Source: Pelagibius marinus (GTDB lineage Bacteria > Pseudomonadota > Alphaproteobacteria > Kiloniellales > Kiloniellaceae). Taken from it: DNA of 62,398 nt. Positions within the stretch are counted from its first letter, which is position 1. Each line of letters begins with the position of its first letter. The position numbers and the translations under genes were made by a program. A model generated the notes under the pieces. That model was not told the origin of the DNA. It made no database searches and was given only the letters and a program-made list of their open reading frames with translations. Positions 1 through 9,123 of this stretch are shown here, piece after piece. The stretch lies in contig NZ_JACSDK010000023.1 of the NCBI RefSeq assembly GCF_014925385.1, positions 1 through 62,398 of the forward strand, given 5' to 3'.

Positions 1-372
1 CCCCAGTGCCTATACCGAGAACCTCCGGATCATGCCAAACGACACAATCCGCCGCCCGCGTATCCCTTCCAAATCTACAATGTCAAACAGCCGGCTCGTG
101 CTGGAACCGCGCACAGGCGATCCGCCGAGCATTTTTGCCCGCCTCACCACTCATGAAGAAGCAGAAATCAGGGCAAGCACTATACTGATTAGGAACCGAG
201 CTTTCAACGCCTTAAGCTGTGGAAAACCGGCTCTTGGAGAGCCGCCGCTTGGCCGAGGTTTGGAGCCCCCGGTTCCGGCGACAGCGAGGGGTATATAGGC
301 GGTCCCCGCGGGACTGTAAACACCGAAAATCATGCAGCGCACAAAATTTTTCGCCCTTTTTCGGCTTTACTT
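1..372. other. Non-coding stretch at window start
   Basis: No convincing gene is seen here. The short open frames lack ribosome-binding sites and recognisable protein sequence. It lies downstream of the minus-strand leucine-degradation operon. A small GC-rich inverted repeat (GGCTCT/AGAGCC around 233-246) is present but lacks a U-run, so I do not call a terminator. No tRNA-like T-loop was found. Confidence 0.5.
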
Positions 373-792
373 TCAAAGTATCCCCAGAGACCTCAATTCG
401 GCCTGCATTTCCGCGGGCAAACCCTCTCCCTCGGCACCGCTTTGATCCAGGTCTGCGGGGGCGTCGGCGGCCTCCAGATAGCGCCAGCCCTGGAACGGCC
501 GGTGGCCCCTGGGCACCACCCGGACCAGTTCCGGGGCCAGGTGCAAACGGGCAAAGCCGCGCCCCTCCGCGTCAACCTCCGGGGTAATGTCGGAAATCGG
601 CTGGCGCACCAGGATCATGCCCTTGATGACCCAGTAGAGCGAGCCGCCGTCCAGGATCTCGTCGCTGCGCTTGGGCATCATACGGGTGTCGTGGCGCAGC
701 GTCTCGCCCCGCTTCAGGCGCCGCGCCTGGAACTGCTCCAGTTGCTCGACGCTCTCAACCCCGACACAAAGCTTGCGCAGATGCAGCGCCAT
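373..792 (-). CDS. DUF1489 family protein
   Basis: A 139-residue soluble protein that matches from memory the alphaproteobacterial DUF1489 family: an N-terminal block around LCVGVESVEQL, then the typical GGSLYWVIKGMILVRQ segment in the middle (about residues 49-64) and a C-terminal part with RPFQGWRYLE. The family has no established function. It has no signal peptide, membrane segment or cysteine-rich motif. It lies 39 nt after the HMG-CoA lyase gene on the same strand and is probably the last gene of that operon, though the link to leucine catabolism may be accidental. The length is normal for the family. The family call is fairly sure; the function is unknown. Confidence 0.8.
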   Translation of the reverse strand: MALHLRKLCVGVESVEQLEQFQARRLKRGETLRHDTRMMPKRSDEILDGGSLYWVIKGMILVRQPISDITPEVDAEGRGFARLHLAPELVRVVPRGHRPFQGWRYLEAADAPADLDQSGAEGEGLPAEMQAELRSLGIL

Positions 793-831
793 GACCTCCC
801 TCTTCTGTACGCTATCGTTTCGCGACGAGAC

Positions 832-1737
832 CTACGCCGCGCGCCCGGCCAGGGCAAGAGCCACCTTGGAAGACGGCGGCCGGTCCAGCGCCCGGCAGAT
901 GAAGGCCCCGGCCGCCGCCAGGCGGTCCAGGTCGATGCCGGTCTCGATGCCCAGCCCGTTCAACAGGTAGACCACGTCCTCGCTCGCCACGTTGCCCGAG
1001 GCGCCCTTGGCGTAGGGGCAGCCCCCCAGCCCGGCGACGGCAGTGTCCACCGTCGCCACCCCCGCCTCCAGGCAGGCCAGGATGTTGGCCAGGGCCTGGC
1101 CGTAGGTATCGTGGAAGTGTACCGCCAGACGCTCCAGGGGCACCGCGGCGGCCACCGCCTCGACCATGGCGCGGGCCTTCAGCGGCGTGCCGACGCCGAT
1201 GGTGTCGCCCAGCGAGATCTCGGCGCAGCCCATGGCGTCCAGCGCCGCGGCCAGCTCCGCCACCCGGGCCAGGGGCACCTCGCCCTCATAGGGGCAGCCG
1301 AGCACGCAGGAGACGTAGCCGCGCAGGCGCAGGCCCGCCGCCGTGGCCTCGGCGCAGACCGGCCGGAAACGCTCCAGACTCTCGGCGATGGAGCAGTTGA
1401 TGTTGCGCTGGGTGAAGGTCTCAGAAGCCGCACCGAAGACGGCGATCTCCTCCACGCCGGCCGCCAGCGCCCGTTCCAGGCCCTTCAGGTTGGGCACCAG
1501 CACCGGATAGCGCACGCCGGGCCTGCGCTTCAGCGCGGCCAGCACCTCGGCGGTGTCGGCCATCTGCGGCACCCACTTCGGCGAGACGAAGGCGCCGGCC
1601 TCGATCACCTTGCAGCCGGCCTCGGCGAGCCGCTCGATGAGCTCGACCTTCACCGTCGCCGGCAGGCTCTGCGGCTCGTTCTGCAGGCCGTCGCGCGGCC
1701 CCACTTCCACCAGTTCGACAGATTTCGGCAGCGCCAT
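832..1737 (-). CDS. liuE: Hydroxymethylglutaryl-CoA lyase
   Basis: A 301-residue TIM-barrel lyase that splits 3-hydroxy-3-methylglutaryl-CoA into acetoacetate and acetyl-CoA, the last step of leucine degradation, in the cytoplasm. Visible hallmarks are the N-terminal [10 protein letters not shown] motif (about residues 12-21), which carries the catalytic Arg-Asp pair; the [11 protein letters not shown] strand; the metal-ligand motif HFHDTYG; and the C-terminal signature [14 protein letters not shown] with the catalytic Cys in its flexible loop. The length is typical of bacterial HMG-CoA lyases. It follows the biotin carboxylase gene after a 100-nt gap, the largest within this otherwise compact operon. 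The related citramalate and isopropylmalate synthases are longer and lack the GGCPYA signature. Confidence 0.95.
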   Translation of the reverse strand: MALPKSVELVEVGPRDGLQNEPQSLPATVKVELIERLAEAGCKVIEAGAFVSPKWVPQMADTAEVLAALKRRPGVRYPVLVPNLKGLERALAAGVEEIAVFGAASETFTQRNINCSIAESLERFRPVCAEATAAGLRLRGYVSCVLGCPYEGEVPLARVAELAAALDAMGCAEISLGDTIGVGTPLKARAMVEAVAAAVPLERLAVHFHDTYGQALANILACLEAGVATVDTAVAGLGGCPYAKGASGNVASEDVVYLLNGLGIETGIDLDRLAAAGAFICRALDRPPSSKVALALAGRAA

Positions 1738-1837
1738 TGTGCCCGCGCGCCCCTTCTCCCAATCGTTTCGAATAATCCAGCCCCAGGCTAAGGTCTGGAC
1801 CGTCCCGCCTCAAGAGCGGCGGCCCCGGAGGCGCGCC

Positions 1838-3832
1838 TCAGATCTTTCCCACCACCGCCAGTTCGACGCCTTCCTCGACCAGGTCGCCGGCAGCACAGTT
1901 CAGCATCTCGACCGGGCCGTCGTGGGGCGCGGTCAGGGTGTGCTCCATCTTCATCGCCTCCAGGCGCAGCAGCGGCGCGCCCTCGCTGACGCTGTCGCCG
2001 GCCTTCACCAGCACCGCCGTCACCTTGCCCGGCATGGGTGCCACCACGCGGCCACTGGCCCCGGCTTCCCCGCCCAGGCCGTACATATCGTCATGCAGCG
2101 TCAGCACGAAGCTTTGCCCCTCCAGGAGCACCCAGCGCTGCAGGCCGCGGCGCAGCACCCGCGCGGTGAAACTGCCGTCGCCCAGGCGCAGGGCCAGGGC
2201 GCCGTCCCCGGTCTCGACGACCGCCGCCGAGACCTCGCCGCCGGGCAGGCCGAGGCGCAGCCCCTCCCAGCCGAAGACGACGCGCACTTCCAGGCTCTGC
2301 TCGCCGTAATGGAAGGTGAAGTCGCGGTGGGTCTCGGAATTGAGCCGCCAGCCGTTGGTGAGCTGCCAGGGCGAATGAGGATCGCCGGAATCGGCTGCCG
2401 CGGCGCGGGCGGCGCGGCCGCGCCAGGTCATCTCGGCCAGAGCCGCCGCCGCCAGCGCGCTCTCCGGCAAGACGGTGTCGGCCGGCACCAAGGCCTCGCG
2501 CTGCTGGTCGATGAAGGCAGTGTCGACCACCCCCGCGGCGAAGCGGGTGTGGCCGAGAATGGCCTGCAGGAAGTCGACGTTGGTGACGACGCCGGCCACT
2601 TCTGTCCGCGCCAGGGCGCGCTGCAGGCGACGCAGCGCCACCGCCCGGTCCTCACCCCAGGCGATGACTTTGGCGATCATGGGGTCGTAGTGCACCGTCA
2701 CCTTGTCGCCGGCGCGCACGCCGCTGTCGATGCGAATGCCCTCCTCCCCCTCGGGGAAGGCCAAGTGCAGCAGTTCCCCGGTCGACGGCAGGAAGCCGCT
2801 GGCCGGGTCCTCGGCATAGAGCCGCGTTTCGATGGCATGGCCGCTCGCGGTAATGTCCGCCTGCCCCGCCGGCAGGGCCTCGCCCGCGGCGACGCGCAGC
2901 TGCCACTCCACCAGGTCGTAGCCGGTGATCATTTCGGTGACCGGATGCTCGACCTGGAGGCGTGTGTTCATCTCCATGAAATAGAAGTCTTCGCCGTCGA
3001 CCAGGAACTCGACGGTGCCGGCGCCCCGGTAGTCGATCGCCTCCGCCGCCTTCAGGGCCGCTTCACCCATGGCCTGGCGCAGGGCTTCGCCGAGGCCCGG
3101 CGCCGGCGCTTCCTCCACCACCTTCTGGTGGCGGCGCTGCGAGGAGCAGTCGCGCTCGAAGAGGTGCACCGCGTTGCCGTGGTCGTCGCGGAAGATCTGC
3201 AGCTCGATGTGGCGCGGTGAGGCCAGGTAGCGTTCCAGCAGCACGTGATCGTCACCGAAGGAGGCCATGGCTTCGCGCCGGGCGGCCTGCAGCGCCTCGA
3301 CGAAGTCGCCGGCCTGCTGGACCACGCGCATACCCTTGCCGCCGCCCCCGGCAGAGGCCTTGATCATCAGAGGGTAGCCGACCTTATTGGCCTCCGCGGC
3401 CAGCGCCTCGGGCTCCTGGGCATCGCCGTGATAGCCGGGCACCAGCGGCACTCCCGCCGCCTGCATCAGCGCCTTGGCCTCGCTCTTGGAGCCCATGGCC
3501 CGGATCGCCGCGGCCGGCGGGCCGACGAAGGCGATGCCGGCGGCCGCACAGGCCTCGGCGAAGGCCGCGTTCTCGGAGAGGAAACCGTAGCCGGGATGGA
3601 TGGCCGTCGCCCCGGCGGCCCGCGCGGCCTCGAGAATCGCCTCGGCGCGGAGATAACTTTCGGCGGCCGGTGCCGGCCCGATGCAGAAAGCCACATCGGC
3701 TTCGGCCACGTGGGCTGCGGCGCTGTCGGCCTCCGAATAGACCGCCACGCAGCGCAGGCCGAGACGCCTTGCCGTGCGGATCACACGGCGGGCGATCTCT
3801 CCCCTGTTGGCGATCAAGACCGTATCGAACAA
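1838..3832 (-). CDS. liuD: Methylcrotonyl-CoA carboxylase, biotin-carboxylase/BCCP (alpha) subunit
   Basis: A 664-residue biotin-dependent enzyme subunit. It carboxylates its own biotin with ATP and bicarbonate, and the beta subunit then passes the carboxyl group to 3-methylcrotonyl-CoA (leucine pathway). Domain order: biotin carboxylase N-domain (starts FDTVLIANRGEIARR), ATP-grasp with the glycine-rich loop KASAGGGGKGM (about residues 157-167) and the EMNTRLQVEHPVTE metal/bicarbonate motif (about 283-296), the C-domain, a linker/BT region (about 450-590), and a C-terminal biotinyl domain whose EAMKMEH motif places the biotinylated lysine at residue 628. The propionyl-CoA carboxylase alpha subunit is similar, but the neighbouring beta subunit, hydratase and HMG-CoA lyase support methylcrotonyl-CoA. 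It begins 10 nt after the antiporter gene ends. Confidence 0.93.
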   Translation of the reverse strand: MFDTVLIANRGEIARRVIRTARRLGLRCVAVYSEADSAAAHVAEADVAFCIGPAPAAESYLRAEAILEAARAAGATAIHPGYGFLSENAAFAEACAAAGIAFVGPPAAAIRAMGSKSEAKALMQAAGVPLVPGYHGDAQEPEALAAEANKVGYPLMIKASAGGGGKGMRVVQQAGDFVEALQAARREAMASFGDDHVLLERYLASPRHIELQIFRDDHGNAVHLFERDCSSQRRHQKVVEEAPAPGLGEALRQAMGEAALKAAEAIDYRGAGTVEFLVDGEDFYFMEMNTRLQVEHPVTEMITGYDLVEWQLRVAAGEALPAGQADITASGHAIETRLYAEDPASGFLPSTGELLHLAFPEGEEGIRIDSGVRAGDKVTVHYDPMIAKVIAWGEDRAVALRRLQRALARTEVAGVVTNVDFLQAILGHTRFAAGVVDTAFIDQQREALVPADTVLPESALAAAALAEMTWRGRAARAAAADSGDPHSPWQLTNGWRLNSETHRDFTFHYGEQSLEVRVVFGWEGLRLGLPGGEVSAAVVETGDGALALRLGDGSFTARVLRRGLQRWVLLEGQSFVLTLHDDMYGLGGEAGASGRVVAPMPGKVTAVLVKAGDSVSEGAPLLRLEAMKMEHTLTAPHDGPVEMLNCAAGDLVEEGVELAVVGKI

Positions 3833-3842
3833 GACCTTCCCC

Positions 3843-5570
3843 CTACTGCTTCTTCTCGCCGGCGCCGGGTGCGGTTTCGCTCAGGGCCTCCAGGCGGGCG
3901 TAGTTGTCCTCGCGGAACTCGTTCATGACGCGGGTGATATCATCGGTACTGACCCCGACCGCGGACAAGAGAATTCCGCCGATCTGCAGGCTCGCCTCGA
4001 CGGTCTCCGGCACCACGGCCGTCGCCCCGTCGCGCTCCAGCTGGTGGGCGTGGCTCATGTCGTGGGAGCGCACGAAAATCGGCAGCTCCGGCGCGTGCTG
4101 GCGCAGCGCCGCCACCGCCTGGCTGGCCTCGCCGGCGCGGTCGATGGTGATGACCGCGGCCTTGGCGCGGTCGATCCCGGCGGCCTCCAGCACGTCGACG
4201 CGGCTGGCATCGCCATAGTAGAGCGGCAGGCCGTCGGCGCGGCCGCGCGCAACGCGGGCGTGGTCCAGGTCGAGGGCGATGTAGGGAACGCCGCAGGCCG
4301 CGAGCACACGGGCCACCGTCTGGCCGACCCGCCCGAAGCCCGCAATGATGACATGCTCTTCGATCTCCCCTGCCTCGTCCTGCAGGGCCTCGACCCGGTG
4401 AGTCGGCTTCGGCGCCGCGAGGCGTGACAGCCGGCCGCCGAGCCAATCCATCGCCGGCGTCGCGGCCATGGAGAGGGCGATCAGGGCCAGCAGGAGCTGT
4501 CCCAATTCCGCGTCCAGGACGCCACTCAACATGGCGCCGCCGATCAGCACGAAGCCGAACTCCCCGCCCTGTGACAACAGTGGCCCGACCCGGAGCGCCA
4601 CGTCGCCGGGCAGGCGGAACAGCAGGCACAGGCCGGAAATGAGCAGGCTCTTGGCGAGCAGCAGCGCCAGCAGCGCGGCCAGCAGTACCAGCGTTTCCCG
4701 CGCCACCAGCGGCAGGTCGATCACCATGCCGATGGCCATGAAGAACAGGCCCAGCAGCAGCCCCTTGAAGGGCCTGATGTCGGCCTCGACCTGATGGCGG
4801 TACTCCGTCTCAGAGAGCAACAGACCGGCGAGAAAAGCCCCCAGCGCCATGGAGATATCGGCCTGGGACATCAACCAGCCGGCGCCCAGCACCACCAGCA
4901 GGGTGACCGCCACGAAGAGTTCCTGGAGCCGCGCCGCGGCAATGATGCGATAGAGCGGGCGCAACACGCGCCGGCCGATGAGGACCGCCGCGGCCACCAC
5001 AACCACCGCCTTCACCGCGGCGATGGCCACCGCGCCGATCAGCGAGGACTCCGGCGCCCCCAGCAGCGGCAAGAGCGCCAACAGCGGCACGATGGCGAGA
5101 TCCTGGAACAGCAGCACCGAGAAGGAAACGCGTCCGTAGCGGGTGATCATCTCGCCCCGCTCCACTAGCATCTGGATTACAAAAGCGGTGGATGACAGTG
5201 CCAGGCCGCCGCCGACGACCAGCGCCACCTCCACCGGCTGGCCAAGGCTCACAACCACCCCGCCGATCAGAACGGCGGTCACCGCGACCTGCAGCGCCCC
5301 CAGCCCAAAGACGTAGCGCCGCATCAGCTTCAGGCGCTCGACGGAGAGCTCCAGACCGATGGTAAAGAGCAGGAAGATCACGCCCAGGTCGGCCAGCAAC
5401 AGAACGCTGTCGGGATCCTCGATCAGGCCCAGCGCATGCGGGCCCACCAGCACCCCGGCCGCCAGGTAGCCCAGCACCGAGCTGGACTTGAACCAGCGAA
5501 ACAGCGGCACGATGCAGACGGCCGCGATAAGAAATACGAGGACTTCTCCTAGGTTTGCCGGTCCGTGCAT
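3843..5570 (-). CDS. Kef-type cation:proton antiporter (CPA2) with RCK/TrkA-N domain
   Basis: A 575-residue inner-membrane protein. Residues 1-380 form about a dozen hydrophobic segments of the Na+/H+ exchanger (CPA2) fold, including LLFTIGLELS and the VVGGGLALSSTAFV region typical of KefB/KefC relatives. A cytosolic Rossmann domain begins near residue 406 with HVIIAGFGRVGQ, the NAD(P)-binding glycine motif of TrkA-N/RCK domains, and runs to about residue 540. The expected role is K+/H+ or Na+/H+ exchange gated by nucleotide. No separate KefF/KefG-like ancillary gene is seen nearby. It sits between a K+ channel gene (12 nt upstream) and liuD (10 nt downstream), so it appears co-transcribed with leucine catabolism, which is unusual. 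Family certain, transported ion uncertain. Confidence 0.9.
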   Translation of the reverse strand: MHGPANLGEVLVFLIAAVCIVPLFRWFKSSSVLGYLAAGVLVGPHALGLIEDPDSVLLLADLGVIFLLFTIGLELSVERLKLMRRYVFGLGALQVAVTAVLIGGVVVSLGQPVEVALVVGGGLALSSTAFVIQMLVERGEMITRYGRVSFSVLLFQDLAIVPLLALLPLLGAPESSLIGAVAIAAVKAVVVVAAAVLIGRRVLRPLYRIIAAARLQELFVAVTLLVVLGAGWLMSQADISMALGAFLAGLLLSETEYRHQVEADIRPFKGLLLGLFFMAIGMVIDLPLVARETLVLLAALLALLLAKSLLISGLCLLFRLPGDVALRVGPLLSQGGEFGFVLIGGAMLSGVLDAELGQLLLALIALSMAATPAMDWLGGRLSRLAAPKPTHRVEALQDEAGEIEEHVIIAGFGRVGQTVARVLAACGVPYIALDLDHARVARGRADGLPLYYGDASRVDVLEAAGIDRAKAAVITIDRAGEASQAVAALRQHAPELPIFVRSHDMSHAHQLERDGATAVVPETVEASLQIGGILLSAVGVSTDDITRVMNEFREDNYARLEALSETAPGAGEKKQ

Positions 5571-5582
5571 CGCCGCGCCGTC

Positions 5583-6515
5583 CTAGTGGCGGCCATGCCG
5601 GCGCTGTTCGCGCCAGTCGCGTTCGCGGGCGTAGCGCAAGACCTCTGAGAATCCGAAGATGATCAGCCACACACCGATCACGATCTGTAGCGAGGCGATT
5701 GCCCGCACCAGAAAGCTGGCCGGCACCAGATCACCGTAGCCGACGGTACTGAGGGTGATGATCGAGAAATAGAGGGATTCCAGGAAGGTTATTTCCCGAT
5801 CAACGCCCAAGACCGTGAAATGGGCCCCGGGAATCACCCGGTCAATGATCCGGTAGATGCATCCGAAGACCACGACCACGAAGGAATAGTAGGTAAAGAA
5901 GGCCAGCGTCGGCGCCAGCAGGGCATAAGCCTGGTCGAAGAACTCCTCGAAGAGCAATCCGGTCTCCAGCAGGAAGGCGGTCACATCGCGGCTGACGACA
6001 AACACCACCACGGCGATGAGGCCCATGCTCAGAAGCAGGAAAGCGCTGATGGTCTCCGGGCGATAGTCCTTGTGCGGTAGAATGAAGGTCGCCAGACCCA
6101 CGGCGAAGACAGGCAGCAGCCAGAGGAAAAGCCGTGGCGCGTAGTGAACCCGGCTTTCGGCTTCGTGCCGCACCAGGTTGTTTATCTCTTCGCGCCGCAG
6201 GGATACACCGGCAATGAAAGCCGCGATGGGCAATACGAAGGAAATTCGAATCGCCCAGTCGCTCGCCGTCTCGAAGTTGGATTCCACGAAGAAGGTGAAG
6301 AGGCAGGCATAGATCGACAGAAAGTTCGCCAGCGCGATGGTGGTGAAGTGGCTGCCCGGGAAGAGCCAGTAGAACAGGGTCACGCTCAACCCCAGAGCCG
6401 CCAGCATCACAATGAAGAAGAGCCCGAAGGTATCGGTGACCGCCACCGACACCAGGACATAGAGCCCCAAGGTCAGCGTGAGGCCGCGCAGCCAGTAGCG
6501 GTCGGGCCTCGCCAT
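5583..6515 (-). CDS. Potassium channel-like membrane protein with TVGYGD filter
   Basis: A 310-residue integral membrane protein. A K+ selectivity filter TVGYGD lies at residues 257-262, followed by one pore-lining helix (about 272-293) and a short, strongly basic Arg-rich tail. Upstream are about seven further hydrophobic segments, more than a simple two-TM KcsA-type channel; residues 120-140 form a charged cytosolic loop. No S4-type arginine ladder, cyclic-nucleotide domain or RCK domain is visible in the chain, although the next gene supplies an RCK domain on a different protein. It begins 6 nt after liuC ends and ends 12 nt before the antiporter gene, so the three are very likely translated from one message. 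The pore call is firm; gating and physiological role are unknown. Confidence 0.85.
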   Translation of the reverse strand: MARPDRYWLRGLTLTLGLYVLVSVAVTDTFGLFFIVMLAALGLSVTLFYWLFPGSHFTTIALANFLSIYACLFTFFVESNFETASDWAIRISFVLPIAAFIAGVSLRREEINNLVRHEAESRVHYAPRLFLWLLPVFAVGLATFILPHKDYRPETISAFLLLSMGLIAVVVFVVSRDVTAFLLETGLLFEEFFDQAYALLAPTLAFFTYYSFVVVVFGCIYRIIDRVIPGAHFTVLGVDREITFLESLYFSIITLSTVGYGDLVPASFLVRAIASLQIVIGVWLIIFGFSEVLRYARERDWREQRRHGRH

Positions 6516-6521
6516 AGCGGA

Positions 6522-7313
6522 TCAGTCTCCCTGCCAGTCCGGCCGACGCTTTTCCAGGAAGGCGGCGACGCCTTCACGGCCTTCGTCCGAAGCGCGCAGG
6601 TCGGCGATGCGCGTGGCGGTCTCCTCGATCAAGGCTTCGTCAACCCTCTTGCCTGAAACCGCGAAAATCAGATCCTTTGCGGCCAACTGTGCTGCCGGTC
6701 CGCCGCTCAACAGGGCGTCGATCACCTGCCGCCCCTTCGCCTCCAGCCCGTTGCGGTCGACCACTTCGTGGACCAGTCCCAGTCGCTCGGCCTCCCAGGC
6801 GGAGAAAGTCTCCGCGGTGAGGAAATAGCGCCGCGCCGCGCTCTCGCCGAGCTTCGCCACGACATAGGGGCTGATGACCGCCGGAATGAGGCCCAGCTTG
6901 ACTTCCGAAAGACAGAACTTCGCCTCTTCCACCGCGATCGCCACATCGCAGCAGGCGACCAGCCCGACACCGCCGCCGTAGGCCGGTCCCTGCACCAGGG
7001 CGATCGTCGGCTTCGGCAACTCGTTCAGGGTCCGCAGCAGGCGGGCCAGCCGCCGCGCGTCTTCCAGGTTCTCGGCCCGCGAATAGCCGGCCATGGCCTT
7101 CATCCAGTTGAGGTCCGCGCCGGCGGAGAAGCTGCGCCCCTGGGCGGCCAGCACCAGCATGCGCACCCGCGGGTCCTGGCCGACGCCGTCCAGGGCTGCG
7201 GTCAGTTCGGCGATCAACACCTCGTTGAAGGCGTTATGCACCTCGGCGCGGGTCAAGGTGATCCGGGCGACGCCGCGCTTGTCGATCTCCTGCACGAACA
7301 ACGGATAGGTCAT
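6522..7313 (-). CDS. liuC: 3-methylglutaconyl-CoA hydratase (enoyl-CoA hydratase/isomerase family)
   Basis: A 263-residue crotonase-fold enzyme, predicted to hydrate 3-methylglutaconyl-CoA to HMG-CoA between methylcrotonyl-CoA carboxylase and HMG-CoA lyase. The first oxyanion-hole block, GRSFSAGADLNWMK (about residues 59-72), has the AGADLNWM wording common in LiuC-type hydratases. The second, GPAYGGGVGLVACCDVAIA (about 105-123), gives the second oxyanion glycine. The length is normal. It begins only 3 nt after the carboxylase beta-subunit gene, consistent with translational coupling. A generic enoyl-CoA hydratase is possible by sequence alone; the context makes LiuC much more likely. Confidence 0.9.
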   Translation of the reverse strand: MTYPLFVQEIDKRGVARITLTRAEVHNAFNEVLIAELTAALDGVGQDPRVRMLVLAAQGRSFSAGADLNWMKAMAGYSRAENLEDARRLARLLRTLNELPKPTIALVQGPAYGGGVGLVACCDVAIAVEEAKFCLSEVKLGLIPAVISPYVVAKLGESAARRYFLTAETFSAWEAERLGLVHEVVDRNGLEAKGRQVIDALLSGGPAAQLAAKDLIFAVSGKRVDEALIEETATRIADLRASDEGREGVAAFLEKRRPDWQGD

Positions 7314-7316
7314 ACG

Positions 7317-8924
7317 CTACATCCGGAAAATGCCAAATCGGGTCGGCTCCAGGGGCGCGTTCAGGGCCGCCGAGATTCCCAGGCCGAGGGTCATACGCGT
7401 ATCCAGTGGGTCGATGATACCATCGTCCCACAGCCGCGCCGTCGCATAGTAAGGATGCCCCTGCGCTTCGTACTGGGCGCGGATCGGCGCCTTGAAGCTC
7501 TCTTCTTCCTCTTCGGGCCAGTCCTCGCCCTTGGCCGCCAGGCTGTCGCGGCGGACGGTCGCCAGCACGTTGGCCGCCTGCTCGCCCCCCATAACGGAGA
7601 TGCGCGCGTTGGGCCACATCCACAGGAAGCGCGGGCTGTAGGCGCGCCCGCACATGCCGTAGTTGCCGGCGCCGAAGCTGCCGCCCAGGATCACCGTGAA
7701 CTTCGGGACCTTGGCGCAGGCCACCGCGGTGACCAACTTGGCGCCGTCTTTTGCGATGCCGCCGGCCTCGTACTTGCGCCCGACCATGAAGCCCGTGATG
7801 TTCTGCAGGAAGACCAGGGGAATGCCGCGCTGGGCGCAAAGCTCGATGAAATGCGCGCCCTTCAGCGCGGATTCCGAGAAGAGGATGCCGTTGTTGGCGA
7901 GGATGCCGACCGGGTAGCCCCAGATCCGCGCAAAGCCGCAGACCAGGGTTTGTCCGTAGAGCGCCTTGAACTCGTCCATCTCGCTGCCGTCGACCAGACG
8001 CGCGATCACCTCGCGCACGTCATAGGGTTTGCGCAGGTCGCGCGGCACCAGGCCATAAAGCTCCGCCGGATCGTAATGCGGCTCGGCGGGCACGGCGGCG
8101 TCCAGAGCGGCCGGCTTGCGGTAGTTGAGGTTGGCGACGATGCGCCGGGCGATGGCCAGGGCGTGGGTGTCGTTCTCGGCATAGTGGTCGGCCACGCCGG
8201 ACGTGCGGGTGTGGACCTCGGCACCGCCAAGATCCTCGGCACTGACCACCTCGCCGGTCGCCGCCTTCACCAGCGGCGGGCCGCCCAGGAAGATGGTGCC
8301 CTGCTCCTTGACGATGATGCTTTCGTCGGCCATGGCCGGCACGTAGGCGCCGCCGGCGGTGCAAGATCCCATCACCGCGGCGATCTGCGGAATGCCCTTG
8401 GCGGAGAGGTTGGCCTGGTTGAAAAAGATGCGCCCGAAGTGATCGCGGTCGGGAAAGACCTCGTCCTGGTTGGGCAGATTGGCGCCGCCGGAGTCCACCA
8501 GGTAGATGCAGGGCAGATGATTCTGCTCGGCGATCTCCTGGGCACGCAGATGCTTCTTCACCGTGATGGGATAGTAGGTCCCGCCCTTGACGGTCGCATC
8601 GTTGACGACGATGACGCACTCCCGCCCGGAGACCCGCCCGATGCCGGTAATCAGGCCCGCCGAGGGCACCTCGCCGCCGTAGAGGCCGTCGGCCGCCAAC
8701 TGGGACAGTTCCAGGAAGGGGGAGCCGCTGTCGAGCAGGCGGCGGATCCTTTCGCGCGGCAGCAGCTTGCCGCGCCCGAGGTGGCGGTCGCGCGCCGCCG
8801 GGCCGCCGCCTTCCTTCACCTTGGCGACTTTGGCCCGCAGGTCGTCGACCAGCACCTCGTTCGCCTGCCGGTTCTCGGCAAACTCCGGGTCGCGGGGACT
8901 GACTTTGCTGAGAATCAGCGGCAT
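7317..8924 (-). CDS. liuB: Methylcrotonyl-CoA carboxylase, carboxyltransferase (beta) subunit
   Basis: A 535-residue carboxyltransferase with the two-halved crotonase-like fold; it moves CO2 from biotin on LiuD to 3-methylcrotonyl-CoA. Family features seen: the N-terminal segment [10 protein letters not shown], the acyl-CoA-binding [12 protein letters not shown] region, [31 protein letters not shown] with its oxyanion glycines, and in the C-terminal half [17 protein letters not shown] and the [13 protein letters not shown] block typical of methylcrotonyl rather than propionyl carboxylases. I chose the ATG at 8924 (MPLILSKV); an upstream TTG at 8957 would add 11 Arg-rich residues and has no better ribosome site. 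First gene of the minus-strand operon. No isovaleryl-CoA dehydrogenase (liuA) or LiuR regulator lies upstream, so these must be elsewhere. Confidence 0.93.
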   Translation of the reverse strand: MPLILSKVSPRDPEFAENRQANEVLVDDLRAKVAKVKEGGGPAARDRHLGRGKLLPRERIRRLLDSGSPFLELSQLAADGLYGGEVPSAGLITGIGRVSGRECVIVVNDATVKGGTYYPITVKKHLRAQEIAEQNHLPCIYLVDSGGANLPNQDEVFPDRDHFGRIFFNQANLSAKGIPQIAAVMGSCTAGGAYVPAMADESIIVKEQGTIFLGGPPLVKAATGEVVSAEDLGGAEVHTRTSGVADHYAENDTHALAIARRIVANLNYRKPAALDAAVPAEPHYDPAELYGLVPRDLRKPYDVREVIARLVDGSEMDEFKALYGQTLVCGFARIWGYPVGILANNGILFSESALKGAHFIELCAQRGIPLVFLQNITGFMVGRKYEAGGIAKDGAKLVTAVACAKVPKFTVILGGSFGAGNYGMCGRAYSPRFLWMWPNARISVMGGEQAANVLATVRRDSLAAKGEDWPEEEEESFKAPIRAQYEAQGHPYYATARLWDDGIIDPLDTRMTLGLGISAALNAPLEPTRFGIFRM

Positions 8925-9077
8925 GAACTCGACGAATCGGCAGCGGAGAGGACGCAACTAGTTTGGACAGGCAGGCCAAGGCAGCAAGCAAAATCCACAG
9001 CGAAGCTGGGGAATGCACCCGCGCAGCCTCAAAAGCCGCACCCCGCCCAATTGCTTACTCAAATTTAACCACTGACA

Positions 9078-9110
9078 CCTAGCTTGGGCCCACTAGGGCC
9101 AATCCCTAGG
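9078..9110 (+). promoter_or_regulatory. Imperfect hairpin just upstream of a ribosome-binding site
   Basis: An inverted repeat pairs CCTAG with CTAGG and TTGG(g)CCC with GGGCCAA around a 4-nt ACTA loop. It ends immediately before the AAGGAG Shine-Dalgarno of the gene at 9124. It could influence translation of that gene or be an operator in the divergent intergenic region shared with liuB (8924). There is no U-run, so it is not a classical terminator. The structure is seen; the function is inferred. Confidence 0.35.
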
Positions 9111-9123
9111 AAGGAGCGAAGCT

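Noticed and set aside
442-3220. Plus-strand open frames at 442-1791 and 1553-3220 opposite the leucine genes
   Set aside because: They lie fully antisense to well-recognised enzymes and encode Arg/His/Gln-rich sequence without family features.
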